Positions 1-7,267 of a stretch of 8,973 bases of DNA are shown piece by piece. The notes below the pieces were generated by a model. The model was not told where the DNA came from. It did no database searches and saw nothing but the letters and a program-made list of their open reading frames with translations. Positions within the stretch are counted from its first letter, which is position 1. Every line of letters begins with the position of its first letter. The translations under genes were made by a program, and so were the position numbers. The stretch covers positions 1-8,973 of the forward strand of contig JAJFHR010000002.1 of assembly GCA_021775515.1 (NCBI GenBank). Reading direction: 5' to 3'. This DNA comes from Hyphomicrobiales bacterium. GTDB lineage: Bacteria > Pseudomonadota > Alphaproteobacteria > Rhizobiales > JAJFHR01.

Positions 1-783
1 CGGCGCAAATATCGCCATCATGTCGGCGGAACTGAACTTTTTCATCTCCCTGTAATCACCACGCTTGGCGATGTATTCCACCATATCGCGCCGGGAGCGG
101 CCTTTTTCAAAAAACTCCGGTGGAATTTCAAGCAGTTGCCAGGCACGCGGATTTGCCAATATAACTCTGTCATTCTTGTCAAACCCGACCATTCCCTGGT
201 CCGTGGACATAACAATTTCCTGATAAGCCTCAAGTGTATTTTGAGGTAAACTCGCTATCGGAATTTTTTGCTGCGCCGGTTTAACGATCAGTTTTTGCTT
301 TTCCTGTGGTTTGGAACGCAGGCAATAAGTCGTTGTTAGGGAAAGGACCAAAAGCGTTAGGGAAAGCAAGGCGTTTTCAAGTATTTGGGCGCTTGCAGGT
401 CCATCATCCACCAAGGCGCCCGAGGCGTGGTTAATTCGATGCTGCAGCGACTTGGCGGCCAGGTTCTTGAGGCTTTTTAGAGTTTCGTTGTTGGCCTCTT
501 GGTCGGCGGAATTCGAAGAAAGAATATCAATGGCCACTGAGATGAAGCGCTGTATATCAGCGCTTAACTGCGTGTCGATTGAGGAAGCCTGAGATATGTC
601 CGGCCCGCTGGCAGGTTTGCAACGAGCGTAATCCTTTAATTGCAGCAGAATTTCTTTCAGGCTTTCTAAGGCCCTTTCCAATTCTTCCGGTTGGGATGCA
701 TCCAAATAATTATGGGCACTTAGGGTGAGCTGGTGAGATAACTCAATCAGTGAATGGTTGGAGGATTGAGTAGTTGAATTCAT
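1..783 (-). CDS. PAS-domain membrane signalling protein, C-terminus outside window
   Basis: The frame is open from an ATG at 783 through base 1, giving 261 residues with no stop; the 3' end lies beyond the window. Residues 1-135 are polar and probably helical, with no recognisable domain and no signal peptide. Residues about 136-155 (ENALLSLTLLVLSLTTTYCL) form one hydrophobic segment, followed by a basic stretch (RSKPQEKQK). From about 180 a PAS domain of the alphaproteobacterial PAS_7/PAS_12 kind begins: LPQNTLEAYQEIV, then DQGMVGFDKNDRVILANPRA and RRDMVEYIAKRGDY. In known proteins this PAS type usually precedes a histidine kinase or a GGDEF/EAL output module, but the output domain is not visible here, so the activity is unknown. 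An in-frame TTG directly precedes the ATG (784-786); AAGGA lies about 15 bases upstream of the ATG, a rather long spacing. A candidate CtrA site lies about 80 bases upstream. Confidence 0.8.
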   Translation of the reverse strand, partial: MNSTTQSSNHSLIELSHQLTLSAHNYLDASQPEELERALESLKEILLQLKDYARCKPASGPDISQASSIDTQLSADIQRFISVAIDILSSNSADQEANNETLKSLKNLAAKSLQHRINHASGALVDDGPASAQILENALLSLTLLVLSLTTTYCLRSKPQEKQKLIVKPAQQKIPIASLPQNTLEAYQEIVMSTDQGMVGFDKNDRVILANPRAWQLLEIPPEFFEKGRSRRDMVEYIAKRGDYREMKKFSSADMMAIFAP

Positions 784-862
784 CAATCTGTCAAAGTGTC
801 CTTGGAATAAAATGCCGTGCCGAAAAACCGCTGTGTTACTCTGCACCCTAGGCTATTTATGG

Positions 863-877
863 TTAACCCTCATTTAA
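863..877. promoter_or_regulatory. Candidate CtrA-binding site (TTAA-N7-TTAA)
   Basis: Bases 863-866 are TTAA and 874-877 are TTAA with exactly seven bases between, the published full consensus for the alphaproteobacterial response regulator CtrA. Read on the minus strand the downstream half continues as TTAACCAT, the classical extended half-site. It lies 80 bases upstream of the PAS-protein ATG and 46 bases past the betA stop, so the PAS gene is the likely target. No clear -10 hexamer was found at the expected distance. A chance match in AT-rich intergenic DNA is possible. Confidence 0.4.
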
Positions 878-878
878 T

Positions 879-901
879 AACCACACTCAACGAGTGTGAT
901 T
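879..901 (-). terminator. Stem-loop downstream of betA, possible terminator
   Basis: On the minus strand this reads AATCACACTC-GTT-GAGTGTGGTT: a 10-bp stem (seven perfect central pairs, one G-T wobble, two A-T pairs) with a 3-base loop. It starts 23 bases after the betA stop. Only a weak T-rich tail (ATTAAATG) follows in the betA direction, so termination may be inefficient. It sits next to the candidate CtrA site. Confidence 0.4.
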
Positions 902-923
902 TCGAAAAAACTCCCGCAGCTGC

Positions 924-2570
924 CTAGCGTTGACAGTTCTGCCAATTTTCAGCGGTGAAATATTGTGTATTTTCCGGCGATAATGGTTGTTTGTTGCGAA
1001 TAATATCAGCAGCTTTTTCCGCGATCATTATTGTCGGGGCATTGAGGTTGCCGGTAGTCATCTGCGGCATAATGGAAGAATCGACCACTCTGAGGTTTTC
1101 GATGCCGTGAACGCATAGGGTAGGGCTTACGACTGCTAAAGCATCCGTGCCCATCTTACAGGTGCCGCAGGGGTGATAGGCGCTTTCCACGTGTGAGCGA
1201 ATAAATGCGTCAATTTCGGCATCGCTTTGAACCTCTTTGCCGGGTGAAATTTCCCGGCCCCGGTATGGATTAAACGCAGCTTGGGCAAAGATTTCACGCG
1301 TCAATCTGATAGCGGCCCTCATTTCCACCCAATCATCTTCATGGTTCATATAATTGAACAATATGCCGGGATGTTCCTGTGCCGAAGGTGACTTTAGCCA
1401 TATTGACCCCCGGGATTTGCTTCTCATCGAGCCGACATGTGCCTGAAATCCGTGACCGGTGGTCAACTTCGACCCATCATAGGACATCGCCATGGGTAAA
1501 AAATGATACTGAATATCGGGGTAGGGAACGCCTGCACGAGAGCGGATAAATCCACCGGCTTCGAAATGATTGGTTGCACCCAGCCCGGTCTTGAACAGCA
1601 GCCATTCCAACCCGATCAATGCCTTTTTGACCGGATTCATTGAACCATATAGCGTGATCGGCTGAGTGCATTCCTGTTGAACATATACTTCGAGATGATC
1701 TTGCAGGTTTTGCCCGACACCGGGAAGGTCTTGGAACACTTCCAATCCCAAGTCAGATAGATGACCAGCCGGGCCAATGCCCGATAACATCAGCAATTGC
1801 GGCGAATTGATCGGGCCACAGGAAAGAATCACCTCTTTGCGGGCATAAGCAGACTGACCGGTTTTGTCTTTAATATATTCAACGCCGATGGCCTTTTGGT
1901 TTTCAACGATAACGCGGGAGGTTAAGGCATTGGTCTCGATAGTTAGATTGGATCGTTTGTTTGCCGGGGCGAGATAGGCAACATCCGTACTCCATCGCCG
2001 ACCATTGTGGACCGTCATATCCATGCGGCCAAAGCCTTCCTGGCAATATCCGTTCATATCCTCAGTGGCGATATAACCGGCAGCAACTGCGGCATCAATG
2101 AACGTTTGGTAAAGTGGATTTTGCATGCGCCCGTTTGATGTATGCAAAGGGCCGCCGTCACCGCGGTAGGCGTTACCGCCGCCAGTGAAAGTCTCCGCCT
2201 TGCGGAAATAGGGAAGAACATCTGCGTAAGACCATCCGTGAGCCCCTTGCTTTTCCCAATTATCATAGTCCTGGCCATTGCCCCGGACATAGGCCATGCC
2301 ATTGATCGCCGAGGAGCCGCCAAGGCCACGCCCCCGTGGACAATGGAGGCGGCGATTGTTCAATTGCGGTTCTTGCTCGGTTGTATAAAACCAATTGTAG
2401 CGCTTGTCGTTCATCGGAATGTAAAATGCCGACGGCATGTCGACAAAAATGCTTTTATTGCCGCCTCCCGCCTCAAGCAACAACACCTTGGAAGTGCCAT
2501 CCTCACTCAGCCGATTGGCCAGCACGGCCCCGGCTGATCCGGCTCCAACGATGATGTAATCGACTTCCAA
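924..2570 (-). CDS. betA: Choline dehydrogenase, GMC oxidoreductase family
   Basis: A 548-residue FAD-dependent oxidoreductase that oxidises choline to betaine aldehyde (and in this family often on to glycine betaine) at the inner face of the membrane, feeding electrons to the respiratory chain. Visible motifs: Rossmann GAGSAG at 9-14 with acidic E33; GMC signature 1 around 79-105 (RGRGLGGSSAINGMAYVRG); GMC signature 2 at 252-267 (GPINSPQLLMLSGIGP); the BetA-typical block FEAGGFIRSR at 336-345; catalytic H466 in HPCGTCKMG and N510 in TGNLNAPT. Length and start match E. coli BetA (about 556 aa). The start codon is TTG at 2570: it gives the expected N-terminus (EVDYIIVGAGSAG), and no ATG or GTG lies between it and the upstream in-frame stop at 2622-2624. 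The Shine-Dalgarno is weak (GGA, about 11 bases away). No betB, betI or betT is adjacent, so the usual operon is absent here. Confidence 0.93.
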   Translation of the reverse strand: MEVDYIIVGAGSAGAVLANRLSEDGTSKVLLLEAGGGNKSIFVDMPSAFYIPMNDKRYNWFYTTEQEPQLNNRRLHCPRGRGLGGSSAINGMAYVRGNGQDYDNWEKQGAHGWSYADVLPYFRKAETFTGGGNAYRGDGGPLHTSNGRMQNPLYQTFIDAAVAAGYIATEDMNGYCQEGFGRMDMTVHNGRRWSTDVAYLAPANKRSNLTIETNALTSRVIVENQKAIGVEYIKDKTGQSAYARKEVILSCGPINSPQLLMLSGIGPAGHLSDLGLEVFQDLPGVGQNLQDHLEVYVQQECTQPITLYGSMNPVKKALIGLEWLLFKTGLGATNHFEAGGFIRSRAGVPYPDIQYHFLPMAMSYDGSKLTTGHGFQAHVGSMRSKSRGSIWLKSPSAQEHPGILFNYMNHEDDWVEMRAAIRLTREIFAQAAFNPYRGREISPGKEVQSDAEIDAFIRSHVESAYHPCGTCKMGTDALAVVSPTLCVHGIENLRVVDSSIMPQMTTGNLNAPTIMIAEKAADIIRNKQPLSPENTQYFTAENWQNCQR

Positions 2571-2668
2571 GTTTTTAATTATCCGCAGTCGTAATTTTTT
2601 CGACGTTCTTTCTTTGGCGACCTATGCCATCATATCTGCACTACTTTACTACCAGCAGCAGGCAGGCC

Positions 2669-3376
2669 ATGGTAATTTGCGGCATTCTTTTCGACAAAGA
2701 CGGCACACTCATTGATTTTCAAAACACCTGGGTCCCTCTATATAAAGAGGCCTCGTTGATTGTTGCTGGAAATTGTCAAAAGACCGCCAATAAAATGCTG
2801 GTTGCGTCAGGATTTGACATCAATACCGGCCATGTTTTGCCCGATACGGTGCTGGCTCAGGGAAACAATGAGGAAATTACTGAAATCTGGTGGCATCATG
2901 CCTCCGGTATCGCCGGTTCCAAACGCGAATTAACCGATGTGATCAGTCGGGTATTTTCTACTCGCATTGCTATCCACGCGGCTCAGGTGACCAACCTCAA
3001 AGCGCTTTTTGCTGCGCTTAGAAAAAGAAAACTGAAACTCGGTGTGGCCACAAGTGACAGCATACAAAGTGCACGAAGGTCACTTGAACCCTTTGACATT
3101 CTCGATCAGCTTGATTTTTTAGTCGGTTATGATTCCGGATTTGGCGTAAAGCCAGAACCTGGAATGGTACAGGAATTTGCTACTAAAACCGGTCTCGATC
3201 CCGCCCAGATTATGATGGTGGGAGATAGCCCCCACGACATGGAAATGGGCAAGGCTGCAGGCGTGGGGAAAAATGTTGGTGTGCTGACGGGTACCTGCAA
3301 AAGAGAACATCTAGATCAACTGGCAGATCATATTATCGACAATATCGCCGACCTTGAAACCTTGCTAAACGGTTAA
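2669..3376 (+). CDS. HAD-family hydrolase, phosphoglycolate-phosphatase-like
   Basis: A 235-residue cytosolic HAD-superfamily enzyme, subfamily I with an alpha-helical cap (C1) between motifs I and II. Numbering from the ATG at 2669: motif I is DKDGT at 9-13 (nucleophile D9, general acid/base D11); the cap spans about 20-105; motif II is VATSDS at 126-131; motif III Lys is K161 in GVKPEPGM; motif IV is VGDSPHDMEMG at 184-194 with D186 and D190. All catalytic residues are present, so phosphatase activity on a small phosphoester is expected; the substrate cannot be read from sequence. The ATG at 2624 would add 15 residues, but family members begin just before the first beta strand, and AGCAGG lies 6 bases upstream of 2669, so the shorter start is preferred. 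It diverges from betA with 98 bases between start codons. Confidence 0.85.
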   Translation: MVICGILFDKDGTLIDFQNTWVPLYKEASLIVAGNCQKTANKMLVASGFDINTGHVLPDTVLAQGNNEEITEIWWHHASGIAGSKRELTDVISRVFSTRIAIHAAQVTNLKALFAALRKRKLKLGVATSDSIQSARRSLEPFDILDQLDFLVGYDSGFGVKPEPGMVQEFATKTGLDPAQIMMVGDSPHDMEMGKAAGVGKNVGVLTGTCKREHLDQLADHIIDNIADLETLLNG

Positions 3377-3404
3377 AGCATGTTCTGTTGGGACGGATCA
3401 TGCT
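3377..3404. repeat. Inverted repeat AGCATG-N16-CATGCT, possible degenerate intergenic palindrome
   Basis: Starting right after the HAD stop codon, AGCATG (3377-3382) is mirrored by CATGCT (3399-3404). The inner flank GGATCATGCT followed by CCGGTTTT resembles the GCATGATC...CCGGTTTT palindromic repeats scattered between genes in many alphaproteobacteria. It sits between two converging genes (HAD and chemoreceptor) and has no poly-T tail, so it is not a clear terminator. The rest of 3405-3446 holds nothing I recognise. One copy only in this window. Confidence 0.3.
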
Positions 3405-3446
3405 CCGGTTTTGGACCAGCGAAATCAGGTAATTTTGTTGATTGTG

Positions 3447-5117
3447 CTAGCCTGTTCGAACTTGATCTATGAATTTACTGACTTCGCCTTTCAGTAAGTC
3501 AGATTGTTCAGACAGTTTGCTCGCTGCCGAAAGCACTTGGGACGAGGCTGTATCCACCTCCTGGGTAGATTGTGTTACCCCGGTGACGTTGTCTGTAACT
3601 TCTGCAGTTCCAGTAGCGGCTTCTTCAACATTGCGGGCAATTTCCCGGGTGGTGGCCCCCTGTTCCTCCACCGCGGTAGATATGACCACGGAGGTTTCAT
3701 CGAGTTCCCCGATAACCTTGCCGATGCCATCCATCGATATAACGGCCTGTTTTGTCGCTGATTGAATTTCCTCAACCTGTTGGACGATTTCCTCTGTTGC
3801 TTTTGCGGTTTCGTTGGCAAGCGATTTCACTTCATTTGCGACGACAGCAAAACCTTTGCCAGCTTCACCCGCCCGGGCGGATTCGATTGTTGCATTCAGC
3901 GCCAATAAATTTGTCTGCTCCGCAATATCCGAAATCATTTTGATCACTTCACCGATTTTGTCAGCCGTCATGGCCAATGCCGCCATCTGTTCACTGGTTT
4001 GACTGACTTGTGAAACCGCCTGTTTTGATATTTCGGAAGCTCTGCTGATTTGTTGAGAGATTTCCGAAATCGACTGTGATAATTCATCCGATGCAGCCGC
4101 AACAGTCTGGACGTTGGCCGTTGCTTGTTCGGAGGCGGCCACGGCCCCGGAGGCTTGGCTGCTTGTTTTTTCAGAAACTTCGGCCATCATCCTAGCTGAC
4201 GTATTTAATTCGGTGGCGGCGGAAGAAACGGTTTCAATAACACCACCGACGCTGGCATCGAAAGCATCTGCCATCTCGTTCATGGCGATGCGCTGTGCTT
4301 CCTCGGCGCGGCGTTTCTGATCCTCCTGCTCAAGCTGCAAGCGCTTGCTGTCAACCGCGTTGTCACGAAAAATGATCGTGGCCCGCATCATATCGCCAAT
4401 CTCATCTTTCCGGGTAGTCTCGGAAATAACAACGTCTGAATCACCCTGCGCGAGATGCCGGATCACACCCGCCAGTTGTATCAATGGCTGAGCTAACGAG
4501 CGCCACATAAAGCCGGTAATGGCGACACCAACTGAAATGGCAATTAACAACGCGGCTATCATGGCAAGATGAGCGAAATTGGATATGGTTTCCGCTCGTT
4601 TGTTTGCATCCGCCGCCGCACCTTCTATCGCCTCGGAGGCCGCCTCCATGGTTTCTTCAAGAGCGGAGAAACGTTGGTTAAAATCGGGAAGGAGTTCTAT
4701 TGCTTTTTTTCGATTCTCGAAAGCCGCAGTCACGATGGTTTGTGACATGTTGATATAAACATCGAGTGTTTTGTCAAGGCCGGCGAGCGTCTTTTTAACT
4801 TCATCAGGAAGCGCCAGCTTTCTGTTGGCAGCCATTCTTTCACGAAATACCTGGGCGTGAGTTTGGACATCCTCAAGTGTTTCCTTGCGGTCTTCCGGGG
4901 CATTTTCTGCAGCATAAAGGGCGCGGTAAACATCGCTGCGCAGACCATCATGCATCATATCGCCGGTCAAATGGTTTCGCAGTGCGCTTGAGGCGATCGT
5001 TGCTTGGGTGATGAGCTTCGAAAAGGAATTCACGCCAATCATACTTGTGATTGCCAGAAAAACTGATAGGAGTGAAGCCGCCGCACCTATCGCAAAAAAT
5101 TTGTGTTTAAGTAACAT
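3447..5117 (-). CDS. Methyl-accepting chemotaxis protein
   Basis: A 556-residue transmembrane chemoreceptor that senses a ligand outside the inner membrane and controls the CheA-CheW kinase. Layout: TM1 about 8-28; a helical periplasmic sensor about 29-181 resembling a four-helix bundle, with HDGLRSDVYRALYAA near 56-70; TM2 about 182-204; HAMP about 205-257; then a long coiled signalling hairpin. The conserved tip spans about 396-427 (EQTNLLALNATIESARAGEA, GKGFAVVANEV) and contains the kinase-contact residues. Ala/Ser/Thr/Gln/Glu-rich helices on both sides are the likely methylation regions. The protein ends KFIDQVRTG and lacks the NWETF-type CheR tether. The ATG at 5117 is supported by GGAAGG 8 bases upstream (5126-5131). 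No che gene is adjacent, so it is an orphan receptor; the ligand is unknown. A CtrA-like site lies upstream. Confidence 0.95.
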   Translation of the reverse strand: MLLKHKFFAIGAAASLLSVFLAITSMIGVNSFSKLITQATIASSALRNHLTGDMMHDGLRSDVYRALYAAENAPEDRKETLEDVQTHAQVFRERMAANRKLALPDEVKKTLAGLDKTLDVYINMSQTIVTAAFENRKKAIELLPDFNQRFSALEETMEAASEAIEGAAADANKRAETISNFAHLAMIAALLIAISVGVAITGFMWRSLAQPLIQLAGVIRHLAQGDSDVVISETTRKDEIGDMMRATIIFRDNAVDSKRLQLEQEDQKRRAEEAQRIAMNEMADAFDASVGGVIETVSSAATELNTSARMMAEVSEKTSSQASGAVAASEQATANVQTVAAASDELSQSISEISQQISRASEISKQAVSQVSQTSEQMAALAMTADKIGEVIKMISDIAEQTNLLALNATIESARAGEAGKGFAVVANEVKSLANETAKATEEIVQQVEEIQSATKQAVISMDGIGKVIGELDETSVVISTAVEEQGATTREIARNVEEAATGTAEVTDNVTGVTQSTQEVDTASSQVLSAASKLSEQSDLLKGEVSKFIDQVRTG

Positions 5118-5151
5118 TGTGCGGCCCTTCCGACGATCGCTAACAAATTAA

Positions 5152-5167
5152 AAGCAAAAAATTGCTT
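5152..5167 (-). other. Small hairpin in the chemoreceptor 5' leader
   Basis: AAGCAA (5152-5157) and TTGCTT (5162-5167) are perfectly complementary around four bases, 35 bases before the chemoreceptor start. On the minus strand the loop is TTTT. A 6-bp AT-rich stem is weak; a function in the leader is only a guess. Confidence 0.2.
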
Positions 5168-5202
5168 GTATACGTGCGAGAAAGCTAAACAGTTAGGGTT
5201 AA

Positions 5203-5217
5203 TTAACTATTGATTTA
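5203..5217. promoter_or_regulatory. CtrA-like site upstream of the chemoreceptor gene
   Basis: TTAA (5203-5206), seven bases, then TTTA (5214-5217) matches TTAA-N7-TTAA with one mismatch, 85 bases upstream of the chemoreceptor ATG. It overlaps the palindrome TTAATTAA at 5199-5206. CtrA controls motility and chemotaxis genes in many alphaproteobacteria, which fits the neighbour. The region is AT-rich, so the match is only suggestive. Confidence 0.25.
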
Positions 5218-5247
5218 TTTCTACACGATTTTGAAATTTCAACTGTT

Positions 5248-5266
5248 GCGGGAATTATTTGCCCGC
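5248..5266 (-). terminator. Weak hairpin after the FG-GAP gene
   Basis: GCGGG (5248-5252) pairs with CCCGC (5262-5266) around a 9-base loop, 35 bases beyond the stop codon of the FG-GAP gene on the minus strand. There is no T-run after it. The perfect 12-base palindrome TTGAAATTTCAA (5231-5242) follows immediately. A terminator or operator role is possible but not shown. Confidence 0.2.
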
Positions 5267-5301
5267 GCACCCGGTGTCCATGAATTTTTTGCAGGCGAAA
5301 T

Positions 5302-6330
5302 CTAACGGTAGGAGACTGATACCAACGAGCCATCAGCCAGTCCCAACAGATAAGTTGGAGGCAGATTAGCAGAATGTAACAACATGCCGATGTCTTCAAC
5401 AACGGCACCGGGCAGGCCAATGGAGGCTAGTTCAGCAAGCACCTGGCCGTTAAAGCTCATAATCCGCAGATTATGGCGCGAGGCATCCGGAACCGCCAAG
5501 TCTGGCGTGCCATCGCCGTTTACATCACCGACAGCAGAAAGATTGAGATTGCGCGATCCTATAAAGTGGTTGGAAAAACCGAATTTCGACGCAACTTTAA
5601 TAAGTTTTTCGTCTGAAAACGACCATATTTCAAGTGTTCCACCGATATGTGGGGTTACGACAATAGCGAGATCAGTTAGCCCGTCGCCATTAAAGTCTCC
5701 TGTTCCGGCAATGTTGAGCCAACGGTAAGTCTGCCCAATTGGAGGTGTTGTTGCCAGAAGTTTCAACTTTCCTTTACGCAGTCCAAAAACATTGACGGAA
5801 CCGCCCGAATTCAAAAAGGATCTGATTGTGATTATTTCAGCCTGGCCATCACCATCCAGGTCGATTAGCCGCGGGGTTAAATCCTCGAACACTGAACTTT
5901 CCGCAAGCCGGTAGCTGTAAGACTTTCCCTTGTGGTCCTTGGCTATGAGGCTTCCGCCTTCAATTTTATCACCGAGAATGCCGTGGCTATAGCGTCTGGT
6001 GGCATCAGAATACCAGGCTGATACGAGACCGGGCGATTTGTGAACCGCCATCCCGCCGTCAGTCATACCGCCTTTGGGCGGATTGGGTGTGCGGAGTGTT
6101 TTGGCCGGCCTCAAACACAGCTCAGCCTGGCACCAGTCGGCCCGATACCATTGTGTCCCGGCTTTTATCAGAACAGTTTTTTTCCCAACCTGAACTATTT
6201 TTTCAACCGGTTGCGCGGTTTTGATGGTTTGAAGTTTCCATTCCATCGCGCCGACAGGAGAAAGATTGAAAAAACTTATCAGCCAGCTCAAGAATATCGA
6301 TGAGAGGATGTAGGGAAAACGCATTTTCAT
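5302..6330 (-). CDS. Exported FG-GAP/VCBS-repeat protein, function unknown
   Basis: With the ATG at 6330 the product has 342 residues. Residues 1-28 look like a signal peptide: basic MKMR, a hydrophobic stretch (YILSSIFLSWLISFF), then SPVGA before the cleavage point. The mature protein has three calcium-binding FG-GAP loops: DLDGDGQAE at 157-165, DFNGDGLTD at 212-220 and DVNGDGTPD at 269-277, spaced 55-57 residues apart as expected for blades of a beta-propeller. A Cys pair (WCQAELC, about 67-72) may form a disulphide. Such domains serve adhesion, scaffolding or enzyme support outside the cytoplasm; no catalytic domain is visible, so no function is assigned. A longer start at 6396 would place 22 polar residues before the signal peptide and is less likely. 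It is a single gene, divergent from the GNAT gene with 82 bases between starts. Confidence 0.8.
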   Translation of the reverse strand: MKMRFPYILSSIFLSWLISFFNLSPVGAMEWKLQTIKTAQPVEKIVQVGKKTVLIKAGTQWYRADWCQAELCLRPAKTLRTPNPPKGGMTDGGMAVHKSPGLVSAWYSDATRRYSHGILGDKIEGGSLIAKDHKGKSYSYRLAESSVFEDLTPRLIDLDGDGQAEIITIRSFLNSGGSVNVFGLRKGKLKLLATTPPIGQTYRWLNIAGTGDFNGDGLTDLAIVVTPHIGGTLEIWSFSDEKLIKVASKFGFSNHFIGSRNLNLSAVGDVNGDGTPDLAVPDASRHNLRIMSFNGQVLAELASIGLPGAVVEDIGMLLHSANLPPTYLLGLADGSLVSVSYR

Positions 6331-6349
6331 TCTCGGATGTTCAGTGGGC

Positions 6350-6379
6350 TTGACAGTGGTTTCAATTTTTATGTCTATA
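6350..6379 (+). promoter_or_regulatory. Candidate promoter of the GNAT gene
   Basis: A perfect -35 hexamer TTGACA (6350-6355) is followed after 18 bases by TCTATA (6374-6379), a poor -10. Transcription would start near 6386, just ahead of the ATG at 6413. The direct repeat CAGTGG (6342-6347 and 6354-6359) surrounds the -35 and could be a regulator site. The position argues against the upstream ATG at 6344 as the GNAT start. Confidence 0.35.
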
Positions 6380-6412
6380 CCCCGACAGGCGCTCATTCAG
6401 AAAGTCTTTATT

Positions 6413-6871
6413 ATGTTTCAGGTCGAATTTAGAGAAGCGACGATTGAAGATCTGCCGGAAATTGTGCGTCTTCTCGCCGATGACGATTTGGGCTCGCGCC
6501 GGGAAAAATCCGACGGCAACATTGATCCAGCCTACGGTGAGGCTTTTGCCGCGATTTCGTCTGATCCGCACAATTTCGTCTACCTCGCTGTTAAATCGGG
6601 AAAGATTGTCGGTTGTCTGCAATTCACCTTAATTCCAAATCTGAGTTTCACCGGTGCCTGGCGCGCCCAAATCGAAGGTGTGCGAATTGATAGCTCCCAG
6701 CGCGGGACAGGCCTGGGCACAGAGTTTTTTAGCTGGGTGATAAAACAGGCGAAAGCGTCCAAGTGTAAAATTATACAACTCACCATGAATACCTCTCGCA
6801 CCGATGCACATCGTTTTTACGAAAGTCTCGGATTTGAGCCCACTCATACCGGTTTCAAGCTCTATCTTTAG
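6413..6871 (+). CDS. GNAT-family N-acetyltransferase
   Basis: A 152-residue cytosolic protein of the single-domain GNAT fold, which transfers an acetyl group from acetyl-CoA to an amine. It begins FREATIEDLPEIVRLLADD, a typical first strand and helix. Motif A at about 90-102 (VRIDSSQRGTGLG) carries the Q/R-x-x-G-x-G/A pyrophosphate-binding loop; motif B at about 132-141 is AHRFYESLGF. The length matches the family. The substrate cannot be deduced; amino acids, antibiotics and protein N-termini are all possible in such stand-alone GNATs. The frame extends upstream to an ATG at 6344, but the extra 23 residues fall outside the fold and overlap a candidate promoter, so the ATG at 6413 is chosen; its Shine-Dalgarno (AGAAAG) is modest. 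It is probably monocistronic. Confidence 0.88.
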   Translation: MFQVEFREATIEDLPEIVRLLADDDLGSRREKSDGNIDPAYGEAFAAISSDPHNFVYLAVKSGKIVGCLQFTLIPNLSFTGAWRAQIEGVRIDSSQRGTGLGTEFFSWVIKQAKASKCKIIQLTMNTSRTDAHRFYESLGFEPTHTGFKLYL

Positions 6872-6973
6872 CGTAGGCCTGCGATATTCTAGCTAACCGG
6901 ATTAGGCACAGAAATTTCCTGCCCGGCGTCATTCACTTGTTTCATTGCAGCAGGTTCTATGGTCGATGAGGAT

Positions 6974-6989
6974 CAATTCGGAAGAATTG
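6974..6989. repeat. Perfect inverted repeat, possible operator or small hairpin
   Basis: CAATTC (6974-6979), GGAA, GAATTG (6984-6989): a perfect 6-bp dyad around four bases. As DNA it has the size of a dimeric regulator site. As RNA it would be a short stem capped by a GNRA-type loop. It has no T-run, and lies 103 bases past the GNAT stop and 333 bases before the binding-protein start. Confidence 0.3.
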
Positions 6990-7267
6990 CATTGTCATAA
7001 ATATAGGCAAAATCTATAGTCTACATAGAAATAAGAGATTTGACGGATAGCAGAAATATTTTCCATGATCTCTCAGGGACCAGAAAAATAAAGATTTTTT
7101 CATATGTTGGCAGCAGTCGGGTTGATTGTTTTCGCGTCACAATTATTCGTGCGGTCTTATTCGACCTGTCGCAAGTTTGTTATATTCTACAGGCAAAAGG
7201 GGAGGGAGTTAGAAGAACAAGAAGGATCGCAGGTAGTCTCACCAAAACTCATTGGTCGGTTGTGCAG

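Noticed and set aside
2142..2537. 131-codon plus-strand frame inside betA
   Set aside because: Antisense shadow of a well-conserved gene. Its product has no recognisable domain and shows low-complexity, frame-derived composition.
2669..3376. HAD protein as phosphonoacetaldehyde hydrolase (PhnX) linked to the phosphonate transporter
   Set aside because: Motif I is DKDGT rather than the DxAGT type of PhnX, and about 4 kb with genes on the other strand separates it from the transporter.
5384..5728. 114-codon plus-strand frame inside the FG-GAP gene
   Set aside because: Opposite-strand shadow with a Ser/Pro/Arg-rich product, no ribosome-binding site and no domain.
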